A DNA stretch of 64,000 nt from Persicaria tinctoria. Taxonomy: Eukaryota > Streptophyta > Magnoliopsida > Caryophyllales > Polygonaceae. The notes under the pieces were generated by a model, which did not search any database, had not been told where the DNA came from, and saw only the letters and a program-made list of their open reading frames with translations. The translations under genes and the position numbers were made by a program. Shown here piece after piece: positions 11,326 through 20,811 of this stretch. The number at the start of each line of letters is the position of its first letter. Position 1 is the stretch's first letter. The stretch is taken from contig JBANSL010000004.1 in assembly GCA_037127255.1 (NCBI GenBank), forward strand, positions 9,238,001 to 9,302,000, written 5' to 3'.

Positions 11326-13654
11326 CTACCTTCCTGCTCCTACTGCAGAACGAGACAGTCCTCTTTGTTGTTGGTCAGACAATTCTCTTCGGCGGTTACT
11401 TGGTAATTTCCTCTCGAAATCCTCATGAATTTCAGAAACTTCTTTAGAAAATGCATGTCTCTCAAGAGTAACAGGGCTCACCCCATCTCTAGACCTTGAT
11501 GATGTCCAACGATCCGTAGAATCAACAGAATTAGGCTCCCAAGATGATGAGGAAACACCTTGATGCCGGCTACCTGAAGTGTAACTGTTGCTTCCCAAAG
11601 ATTCGAGTTCATCAAAGTCTCCTCCTTGAAATGATTCGACACCATTACCCCTCTTCCTAACCGTCACATACTTGTGCAAACTCGGCTCCATGAAACTATC
11701 CTCGCCATTTACTTCTGATTCCATAAACGGAACCTTGGGTTTCTCCTGCCTCTTCTGCCCATCAACAGAACTGGTTACATACGACAAGTTTCCAGTGGCA
11801 CTGGTTTTTTGCCTATCATCAGCACAAGTGAAGGAAACATTGGGTTTGGTTGAGGAGTTGAGATCAGCCACAGCTTCGACAATTGAGCAGGCTTTACTGA
11901 GGCACTCTGGGAGCGAGAAAGGAGTCTTGGCAAATGGAGAATTGGCACTCGGATTCGTGTCACTGACAGCAGTGGCATTGGTCTTTTGATGGAAGTTCTG
12001 GATGTCTTTAAGGAGCAACAAATTGTAGTCTGTGGCAGGAGTTGGATTCGACAAAGCCTCGACATTGATGTCAAGGTCCCTGGACCGTCTTGAAGATCTG
12101 CTCCTCGTTAGCGACATGGCCATTTTCACAGTGTCTAGTCCTCCAGACTGTATGACAGGATTGGCCGCAGCATCATACCCAGTTGTCTTCAATTGCTCTC
12201 TTTTATCCTCTGAAAGTTGTTCAGAACCCGAATGTGGCTGGTTCTCATTCACTCTACAATAGTTCATTTGAGCTGCATTTCCCCAACTCCTGCATCCATG
12301 AGCTCCTTGAACAGCAACTTTTGCATTGTTCAGATCAACACACAGCTTATCCTGATAGCAAAAGCAACCATGAAACGAAAAACAATCAATTCGGCTTATT
12401 GACTAATCTACACATTGGTCTTTGCCATTGTACAATCATAAACCAATTATGCAGACAATCCACAATTTATAGCTTTAATGTCGAAAAAAGAGAGTATACC
12501 TGAGAAACCGAATTTAGAGGTTGCTTAACCACTTCCTCAATCTCATTACACTTCAGCTGACCCTTGACGGAGTTAGTCCGGTTTGCAAGGGGCTGAAATG
12601 GGAGAGAGTGCATATCAATCTCATTCAATGGCGTCCTCCGATAAGGAGAATGCTCAGCTTTCCTCGACGAGCTCCGGCTGAGAGATGCCTGGTTCTGCTG
12701 GCTGCCACCCTCGCTACTCACCTTCACTCCACTTGCATCCACACAATTTGACCTTGCAGCAGGGGACCTTGATCTAGGCGGTGTAGCGCCTCTAGAAGCA
12801 GCCGAAACCTCACCGACATTCCTCCTCACCAAAACCCTCTTCACATTGCAATCATTGCTGTTCTTCTCCACCGAAACCGTGGCAGGCACAGACACCATCT
12901 TCCCAGGCCTCCCACCAATCCCACCATTACTACTACTAGCCGCAGAGCTGGTGACCGGGCTATCTGATCTCCTCCCTGGAGACCTACTAACCCTCCTACT
13001 TCCCCCACCGGAGGTAGAGTTCCGCTCTCGGCTACCCGACCTCTGGTCCTGTGGGTCCCTCTCCCGGCTCCGGCTAGGAGTCCTCCTCCGGTGGGACCCT
13101 CTAGAGTGCCTCCTCACCAGTCTCTCATCATCATCAACGCCGACATTTTCACAATTGAGCTCAGCAGAAACACCCATCTCCCTATCAAAATCATGGCTCC
13201 TCTTCGAACCGGAGTACTTCCTCGCACTCCCGGAGACCGGCCCTTTCCCGGAGGAGCTCCGGCTAAGCCTGCCACACTGGATGAGTATAGCATCGACTTC
13301 CTCCTTAGTGCAGCTGGAAGTCCTCACCGCCGCTCCATTCGCCGCCATGGCCAACACATTGCTCGCCGGGGTTTTTCCATCCCCGGACTTCGGATTTGGG
13401 AAATTCGCCGCATCTGAATCCGAAGACGACGCCTTTTGCTCGGATTTCTTGTCATGACTCCTCCGGTGTTGGATTACGAAAACCTCTTTCTTTCTAAACC
13501 CTAATTTCTCATCGGGCTCCTTCGCTTCCTTGGTGACGATCTCCGCACTCAATTTGGTGCAATTGGTATCGGCCCTGGATTGATCGTAGGCGGGATGGGA
13601 GTGGTGAGGCGACAAAATTGAAGATGGATTCGGCTTGCTGGAGCAGCAACCCAT
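11326..13654 (-). CDS. N-myristoylated Ser/Arg-rich protein, At1g65710 type
   Basis: Two exons, 13654-12500 and 12351-11326, join CAG|GAT in phase 0 and give 726 aa. The start MGCCSSKPN is a classic N-myristoylation (Gly2) plus palmitoylation (Cys3, Cys4) signal, so the protein is probably at the plasma membrane. Residues ~115-160 hold the conserved block SSCTKEEVDAILIQCGRLSR, then RKYSGSKRSHDFDRE. The middle is rich in RS/SR dipeptides (RRRTPSRSRERD, RRVSRSPGRRSDSP), and TPPRSRSPAARS and YRRTPLNEIDMHSLP follow. The C-terminal exon is Ser/Asn-rich with EDFERKLPSNRRRE near the end. This matches the plant family typified by Arabidopsis At1g65710, whose function I do not know. The protein is likely mostly disordered and a phosphorylation target. 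Confidence 0.88.
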
Positions 13655-14100
13655 GATCGGGGGACCGAAACAGAGGAGAGAGGGGGATGGGAGAAAAGCT
13701 GAAAAGGAGATAACTGAACGAAGTGAGGGGGAGAGGTTTCAATTTTCAAAAAACAAAGAAGAGGCTCAGAGTTCAATGGGAAGTTCAAATGAAAATTAAG
13801 GAGTTTTATTTTTATTTTTATTTTTATTATTTCGGGGGGCGGTTTGTTAGTGGGAGGTGATTAGATTCAAATTTGGGGTGATGGGTGCGGGTGGGGGACT
13901 GGCTTGGGCGGGTCAAACAGTTCAAAATAGCCGTTGGATTTGTGGGATTTTGGATCTTTGTTGAGCATTGCCCACAAGGCCACAATGAGTTGGCCTTGGC
14001 CCCTACTAACCAGTTTTTTTTTTTTAAAAAAAAAAACAGTAACCACTCTCATCATTTTTTGGGTTGTTACTTGTTTTAGGGTTTATATGGGATGAGGTTG
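13655..14100. other. Upstream region of the Ser/Arg-rich gene
   Basis: No gene. It probably contains the 5' leader and promoter of the minus-strand gene starting at 13654. Homopolymer tracts lie near 13800-13830 and 14010-14036. Confidence 0.4.
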
Positions 14101-15125
14101 TTTTTTTTATTACTCTATAGGAAATAATTTGAGACCGGATATGTCCGGAACCTCAAGAGGCCGACAACGTCGGCCGACGGCTAGCCGTCTAAACATATAA
14201 CATAGAAACAGAAAAATGTGCAGTATAAACGGAGGGAGGCATACAAATGCAGACGAACAAGCGAATCAAGCCTAACCAAGCTGGAGGCAACGTAGACTAA
14301 GAGCCGACGTTAAGCACCACCAAGCAGTGACATCGCTGGCCAGCGATATATCAGGAGTCACTGTGGGCAGTGAAGACGGTCCTCCAAGGAAATTTCTGTA
14401 ACGCGGAGTTACCTCGATACACACTGCCTCGACCCCAGCCAGACCCAACACCGGACGTCAGAGCTCCAACTCAGACAAAGAACGCCACGAACAACCAGAC
14501 TTGCTGCTGAGAACCACCCTAGTACGACGCACCAACAGACCCTTTCGGGATTTAATTGAAGCACGTACTCTTGGAATTTAAACAAGCACATTCGAGATTT
14601 AACGAACCGAATAAAAAGAGATTTATCCGGCATTTTTTTTTTTTTCCAATGGGCAGCTTAGGGCCCAAACCTGACACCAAAATGGGCCCAAATGAAGCGG
14701 CAACGGGGCACCACCGGGCCCAAGGAAAGCAAAGGCTAGAGAGGCAGGTCACTGGCACACCCAAAATAAAGTGGAGGATAGGGAGGCCGAAGGCAGCCCG
14801 ACGACGACGATGGTTAGAGTGGATGGAGTAAGAGGACCGGCAAGGGGAGAGGTGGACGACTAGGGTGGGAGCAGGGCGGAGGTGAAGGCGGCGCTCCTAG
14901 TAGAGTCAAAGAGACACCAACAGGTCAACAGGACGAGAGAGATTTCCAATAGAAGCAGAGGAAGACCAGCAAGAATCGGTTAGGTTTGGAATCAGGTTGA
15001 GGAAGAAGAGTCTGGGAGACGAGATTGCAAAGAAAGGGGAAGGGGAGGAAGAGAAGGGCGATGGGGAGGCAGAACGGGCTGTCGGGATGGATATGGGGCG
15101 GAATCAGACATGATTCTGAACGTAT
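14101..15125 (-). mobile_element. GC-rich retroposon-like insertion
   Basis: This kilobase is much richer in G+C than both flanks. Read on the minus strand it ends with TATAGAGTAATAAAAAAAAC, a poly(A)-like end (plus 14101-14108), and it has an internal A13 tract near 14633-14646. No reverse transcriptase or RNase H frame is visible. The 5' part is CT-rich with GGGCCC motifs, as in LINE leaders. I read it as one or two truncated non-LTR insertions; clear target duplications were not found. Confidence 0.35.
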
Positions 15126-15310
15126 GATATTCAAACACAATTATCTTATATCTAAGGTCACAATTTTTTGCGAGTAAGCATTGTAAAAATAGTAGTTCAT
15201 AAAACTTGATAAAATCACTAATCAATACTCCACATCAATACAGTTAAACTTTAAAATATGTGTTCGCGGTAAATTTAATTGTAATTTACTCCGTATTTAA
15301 GTATTTTGTA

Positions 15311-15594
15311 CTCCATTTATCTCAAAATACTTGCCTTTTTAGCCCATATAATTTTGTCAAAAATACATGTCTTTTTAGATTTTATCATTACACTTAACCT
15401 ACTTTTACATCTAATCATTTACTCTAATTTTTACATCATCATTACTCTTCTCCTCAAAAGTTTTTTTAAAAAATAAATAAATATAAGTCTAATCATTACA
15501 CTTAATCTACTTTTTACATCTAATAATTATACGTAATATATTTCTTAATTCCCGTGCTCCATCCTAAAAAGACATTATTTTGAAACTGATGGAG
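15311..15594. mobile_element. Stowaway-like MITE
   Basis: A 284-bp element flanked by TA on both sides (15309-15310 and 15595-15596). The left end is CTCCATTTATCTCAAAATA with ..GCCTTTTTAG inside it. The right end is its imperfect complement, CTAAAAAGACATTATTTTG then AAACTGATGGAG. TA duplications and CTCC..GGAG ends fit Tc1/mariner-type Stowaway elements. Confidence 0.75.
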
Positions 15595-15694
15595 TATTTG
15601 TTTGTTTCCATCCATGTGCCCGGGTGCTACGCACATACATGCTCCACGACCAAAACAAGCGATGACAGAGGCTATTTGACTATTTTATCTTAAA

Positions 15695-15996
15695 TCTATA
15701 TCTATATAAACTCTTAATTTAGAAAAGTTTATGCCGAGGTATCAAAATTAGAGAAATTTTAGGGGTTTTGACTGACTAATTATAATTTTCTTTTTTCTCT
15801 GTAATCCTTTTTTTAATTCTCCTTTTTTTCGTCTTTTTCTTTAATTATTTTTTTTTTCTTCTTTTTCTTTAATTCTTTTTTTTTCCTTTAATCTTACTAA
15901 CTATTTGGCTTAATTCAAAACATTGAATTCAATCTAATATAATTATTGGACTTAACTCAAATTCATTTACTAACTATCTATATCTATATACGGAGT
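15695..15996 (+). mobile_element. Two Helitron-type 5' termini in plus orientation
   Basis: A|TCTATATCTATATAAACTC begins at 15695 and A|TCTATATCTATATACGGAG at 15977. Both have the TC start preceded by A that plant Helitrons show, and the DNA after 15695 is related to the 5' end of the complete minus-strand Helitron at 16281-16839 (TTAATTTAGAA.A.TTT, AGAG.A.TTTTAGG). No matching plus-strand 3' hairpin lies close by; the nearest is at 24819-24844, beyond the large Mutator-like unit. Confidence 0.45.
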
Positions 15997-16280
15997 ACTA
16001 TATTAATTTATGTCACGTGTCATCTCCATGTTCAAAGTTATTTGTGAAAATATTATTTACATAATATCATTTTATTATGATAACTATATTTTCTATTTTT
16101 TTTAAAAAATATTCTAATATTAATTACCCAATATTATTTGATGTTACATTTTTTAAACCAATGGGATTAATTCAAAACTTTTATCTTTCACTATTTATTT
16201 TTCTCTTTATCTCTTTAACACAAGTGTATTTTTTTCTATTATTTTTAACACATTTACTAATCAACGAGTTTAATTAAAAA

Positions 16281-16839
16281 CTAGTACAATTCCCGCGCCA
16301 TGGCGCGGTTTTTTTAAAACTAAAATATTAATAATATATATAAATATATTATAAAATACTAATAAAAGTTAAGATAAAAAAAACTTTACCATAAATGTAT
16401 CTTATAATTCTAAAATAATTTTTTTTATATCTCGTCTAAAGAATACATAAATGTAGATATTTTAAATCACCCAGGTAATAATAATATCAATACCATTGTA
16501 ACCTTTTTAGAAATTTTGAAATCTGAATCATGCATTTAAAAGTGATGTGTCACAACTAATAATTATATTCAATATTTTGAATTAAGCTCAATAGTTAGTA
16601 CATAAATGTGAGTTAAGCCTAATGGTTATATTAGATTGAATTCAATGTTTTGAATTAAGCCCAATTGTTAGTAAATATGTTATGAATAAAAGAGAATGGA
16701 GGATTAAAAAAAATTAATGGAAAAAAGGGAAAAGTAGAAATAAAAAAATGAAGGAAAAAAAATTAATTGGTCAATATTCCTAAAACTCCTCTAAGATTGA
16801 CACGTAAGCAAAGTCTTCTAAATTAAGGTTATATATAGA
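16281..16839 (-). mobile_element. Complete short non-autonomous Helitron (559 bp)
   Basis: On the minus strand the element starts A|TCTATATATAACC (from 16839) and ends with the perfect 16-bp palindrome CCGCGCCATGGCGCGG (16308-16293), eight bases, then CTAG|T (16284-16281). A TC start, a GC-rich hairpin near the end, a CTRR terminus and insertion between A and T are the hallmarks of Helitrons. No helicase/Rep gene is present. Confidence 0.85.
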
Positions 16840-17087
16840 TAGTTAGTACATAAATGTGAGTTAAGCCTAATGGTTATATTAGATTGAATTCAATGTTTTG
16901 AATTAAGCCCAATTGTTAGTAAATATGTTATGAATAAAAGAGAACGGAGGATTAAAAAAATTAATGGAAAAAAGGAAAAAGGAGAAATAAAAAAATGAAG
17001 GAAAAAAAAATAATTGGTCAATATTCCTAAAACTCCTCTAAGATTGACACGTAAGCAAAGTCTTCTAAATTAAGGTTATATATAGTT
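16591..17087. repeat. 248-bp direct duplication of a Helitron 5' region
   Basis: 16591-16838 and 16839-17087 are almost identical, starting ATAGTTAGTACATAAATGTG and ending TTAAGGTTATATATAG, differing by a few substitutions and A-run lengths. The inner copy contains the true 5' terminus of the Helitron; the outer copy has lost the terminal TC. Confidence 0.85.
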
Positions 17088-17096
17088 ATGGGTGCC

Positions 17097-17116
17097 ACTA
17101 TATACACCGCAAATCC
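17097..17116 (+). repeat. Left terminal inverted repeat of the 7.6-kb element
   Basis: ACTATATACACCGCAAATCC; its reverse complement, with one outer mismatch, is found at 24665-24684. It is followed by the palindrome at 17130-17149 and a variant at 17181-17200. Confidence 0.8.
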
Positions 17117-17222
17117 GGATTAAGGACTTGCACGTCCTTAAGGACGTGCTTCAGGCTTGCACGTCCACTATTTACACATTGCACGTTGTTAAGGACGTGC
17201 AATCCCTAGTTAGGGTTTTGCG

Positions 17223-17262
17223 TTTAGGGTTTAGGGTTTAGGGTTAGGGTTTAGGTTTAGGG
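17223..17262. repeat. Telomere-like TTTAGGG tract
   Basis: Consecutive TTTAGGG units with slips (TTAGGG, TTTAGG) match the plant telomere repeat. Similar TTTAGGG and CCCTAAA tracts flank the palindromes at 20430-20590, so they belong to the element's terminal/promoter module rather than marking a chromosome end. Confidence 0.8.
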
Positions 17263-17425
17263 ATGTTAATTGATAAAATTGAAGGTGGATTTGAAGGATT
17301 TAGGGTCAAATTAAACAGAACACAAGAATTGTTAAGGTTTTCATTCGGATAATATGCGAATAAAGTTACAAGGAACGGAAAAAAAGGTTTTCATTCATAA
17401 GTTTAATAAAGTTGTGGAATACAAT

Positions 17426-20276
17426 CTAGGAAAACAGTAAAGGACGGCCGGCATCGGCACGCAAGGCTCTAAATCTCTCAATCTGAGCTTGAAACGGAGC
17501 ATCCCATCCTTCGACGCTCGGATGATGATGTTCGACCCATTCTAGTGGAGGCGGCGGAAGAGGAGCGTTAGGACGCAACCAGATCTATGAGAACAAAAAT
17601 TTAGAGTTAGAGTATTGACATATGTATGAAAATCATGAATAGGTAATAACAAAGACGTTTGAAGTCGTACCGCGGCAAAATGGTCTTGGTTTCCGATGCA
17701 GGCTACACCAAGAGTTGCTGATTGGGGAGGGTTGTTAGCAGATGCCGGTGAGATCATGGGGAGACATGTGAACGGATGATGCCAAGCTAGGACGACGAGA
17801 GGAATCTGATATACCGTCGCAAATACTAAACCCATGATGGGAAGCTCTATCCACCGTCTCCTATCACCATGTGTGGCTCCGGCACATCTCTGGTAGTCGA
17901 CGAACTGCTGGAATGGGTACTCTCCCGTATAACAACCGGCGTACAGATCGGCGTGATCCTCCAAGTGATTTCATAGTAACGTCTTCAGTTCCGGGAAAGC
18001 AGTCTCGCCGATCGGTGATGTCAAAGCCGCCAAAGCACGGTAGCCACAATGACCATCTCCAACAGTGTCCCTCACCATCTCAATATGACCAAACATGAAG
18101 GGATCAACGTTGTTTCGACCCCAGTTGAACCCTCCGAACACATCATCACGTCCACGTCGAGCTGAGGTCGCTTGTGGACGAGGCCGAGCAGCATTTCGAG
18201 CAGCACGCGCTTCTTCTCTCGCAAACCTTTCCCTTACCTCCTCGTATGGCAACGGGTTGGTTCTGCAGGCATTTCTCGATCCCCGAGGCCTCCCCTTCCG
18301 TCGGACGCTTGCTGATGAGGGTGGGTGCAGCTCATCCTCGCATACATCGTTGGAAGCCGTATATGAAGATGACAGCTCATACGGCAGTGGGGTGTCGTCG
18401 AGGTCAGTCCATGTCAAATCCATCCAGAACGGGTGGATGTCCTCGGCGGGTATTGGAGTGCCGGAGTTGACGTATGCCTGAATCTCATGGACACAAGGGA
18501 TCCCGTAACAAACCCTCCAATGTCGGTCCGTGCATACCGGAGGAACCTTTTGGTTCACGACGTCCTGCCACATCTTGTACAGATAATCGAAGCACTTTTT
18601 GGAGATTAAAGTCTTTACCTCATCGAAAAGGTTGACTTTATACGCCGTTGTTGGCCATTTGAATCGGTCTATCTCCAAAGCAGTTTGCAGCTCATGCAGT
18701 TGACAATCATTGACTCTATGGATTGCATCGATCACGATGCGGAAGTCACCAGTCGATGAGTGAAGTGCCTCCTTCAGAACCTTGTGTTGACCCTCAACTC
18801 TGTACACATTGAAGTGCATAGGCGATGAATATTCGATATTATATCATATTGTAATGGGAGATATGAAGTAAGGTTGTACCTGTTTGTCGTACGGGTGCCG
18901 AGATGGAAGACTTTATCTACGTAGCACCGAACTATGCTCCTGCTGTATGGAAGCCAAACCGACTCCAAATACGCCACCACACCTGGGAATGGGTGCCAAT
19001 AAGCTCGTAGCGCCCGACGACGTCGGTTGAATGATTCCTCCGACCTCGATTCGAACAGCCCCCAACAGTTGCCCTTAAAGATGCCGGCGTGGTGTAAATT
19101 CTTCGTGATCTTCAGAGCAGCTTCTTCGCATCTTCTCGTCACGTGTAACCAACAAAGGAGATGCTGGACGTCGGGGAAGACAACATTCAGCGCCGCCAAG
19201 AGACCCAGCTCTCGATCAGTCATGATAGCTTGAGGCTGAACGCTCCCAAGCAAGATCTGAAGCTGTCGCAACACCCAGGCGTATGTGTCTTCGTTCTCTT
19301 GCGACATGAAGGCATAGGCGATGCAGTAAGTATTGCCTGAGGGTGTGAGCCCGACCACCTCGCACAAAGGAATCCCATATCTGCAGGTGTAAATATGTTA
19401 CACATAAAATACGTTATAATTGGCTAAATGTGCAATAAGGTAATCGTAAATAAGTGACTTACGCATTTGTTTTGTATGTGCTGTCCATTATGATGACGTA
19501 ATGGAACCTTCGGAGAAGGCGTATCCCGTCGGGATGCGCGAGGAAGAGGTCGCTCAAGACGTTGTCGTCATCCGGATGTCGTCTGAAGTCGTAGTAGTAC
19601 CTTCTTTCCCGCAGATGGTGCAAGGTATCCTGGGTCATCGTCCGACTACCTCTTTCTTCGGCGACCATCATGGCGAGGGTGTTGGTAAGGCTCTTCCTTG
19701 ACGTGACGCTCGTCTCACCCAACTGCCTCAATCCATACCCAATGGTTTTTGGAGGAGTGCCAACTTCCTTCATCCACCTCGCCATCCTCTTTTCCTCCTC
19801 TGTCATCTGACCGGCGATGGCGTGACCCTTCAAGCTCGTGGAAAGCCCGTGGTTATGAACACCATGGGTTACCGTCATGAGCCACTGACCCGGCGGAGCT
19901 TCGTGTCCGTGTAGAGAGAATGGACAACCACTTATCTTCGACTGTGTACTCCGGAGTTTCCTCCCGCGTGGTCGGTACTCCCCAAACTGCTCGCATGCAA
20001 GGAGAACCCCGCCTAGACGATTCGACGCCCCCGTCCAAGACCGCTTGATTACCAAAATCATGCAGTGTCTCCGACCCAAGTCCTTGAAATGCGTAACCAT
20101 TTCGTCACGGTCATTCCAAACCTTTGGGTCCGAGAACTCAGACGTAAAGTCTCGAAACTATATTCACATAATTGAAAATATGAACAAAACGGAACGAATA
20201 CGAAATATATTCACTCTACGAAACCTATACGTACCTGAGATACTTGGAGACGAGGATTGCTTTGTGGTTCGGCCAT
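17426..20276 (-). pseudogene. MULE transposase fused to SWIM, AT-hook and OTU domains (one nonsense codon)
   Basis: Five exons (20276-20235, 20157-19463, 19380-18880, 18799-17671, 17584-17426) join in phase into 842 codons including both stops. The start is MAEPQSNPRL. Residues ~20-130 hold a FAR1/WRKY-GCM1-type zinc finger (LLACEQFG, SGCPFSL, HGVHNHG). The transposase core has the first Asp in VIIMDSTYKTNA, the second in IMTDRELGLLAAL (~300), then LCWLHVTRRC and the Glu in TTNRVEGQHK (~415). A SWIM-like finger (CYGIPCVHE) follows, then the AT-hook RRKGRPRGSRN. An OTU protease follows: GDGHCGYRAL with catalytic Cys (~664), and GNQDHFAAIWLRP with catalytic His (~786). Codon 689 (17973-17971) is TGA, cutting between the OTU Cys and His; the frame continues without shift afterwards. 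MULE transposases with C-terminal cysteine proteases are known in plants. Confidence 0.9.
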
Positions 20277-20811
20277 AACGATTCCAGATATCCTCCTTCG
20301 CTTTAATTGTAAGAAGTCGGACTTTGTTTTGGAGTGCGGAACCAAACTATCCTCAGTCGCTTTAAATAGACACTGTTGCGTGATTTGTAAGCAGAACCCT
20401 AGCACGTCCCTAAGGACGTGCAACACGTCCTTTAGGGTTTAGGGTTTGGCTAGGGTTAGGGTTTTAGGGTAAGGGAACTGCACGTCCTTAGGGACGTGCT
20501 GCACGTCCCTAAGGACGTGCAGTTCCCTTACCCTAAAACCCTACCCAAAACCCTTAAACCCTCCCCAAAACCCTTAAACCCTAGCCAATCTTGACACAAT
20601 CGGGCAACCTTATCATATTAACGTTTTCGTTTTCGTCATCGGACAACCTTATCATATTAACGTTATCGTTTTTTATGTTTACGTTCAATATGACTCTGAA
20701 GAAATGAGAAGAGTCTAATAGAAATATATAGATAGATACAAAATCCGAAATATAAATATATAATGTCAATATACAATCCGAAATATGTAGATAGATACAA
20801 AATGTATAATA
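20277..20811. promoter_or_regulatory. Inter-gene region: candidate promoter of the transposase gene
   Basis: This 535-bp stretch lies upstream of the transposase ATG and downstream of the PMD gene's stop. It holds three more members of the palindrome family (20402-20421, 20480-20499, 20501-20520), telomere-like tracts and the long hairpin at 20457-20543. In Mutator-type elements the transposase promoter and binding sites lie in the terminal repeats, so this block may be an internalised end. Confidence 0.5.
20457..20543. repeat. 87-bp near-perfect hairpin (43-bp arms, 1-nt loop)
   Basis: The arms 20457-20499 and 20501-20543 are exact reverse complements around a single T at 20500. Each arm contains TAGGGTTTTAGGG, AAGGGAACTG and one GCACGTCC..GGACGTGC unit. 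Such a structure is where two inverted terminal modules meet head to head. Confidence 0.9.

Noticed and set aside
11672..11989. 105-codon plus-strand frame
   Set aside because: Complement of the second exon of the At1g65710-type gene.
12846..13457. 203-codon plus-strand frame
   Set aside because: Shadow of the Ser/Arg-rich gene on the other strand; leucine-rich only because RS/SR codons are read backwards.
17223..17262. True chromosome end or telomere
   Set aside because: The tract is short, imperfect and internal to a transposon; sequence continues normally on both sides.
17971..20100. Host FAR1/FHY3 transcription factor gene
   Set aside because: Although related to FAR1 proteins, the gene lies inside terminal inverted repeats, has an OTU tail and a nonsense codon, which fits a transposon copy.
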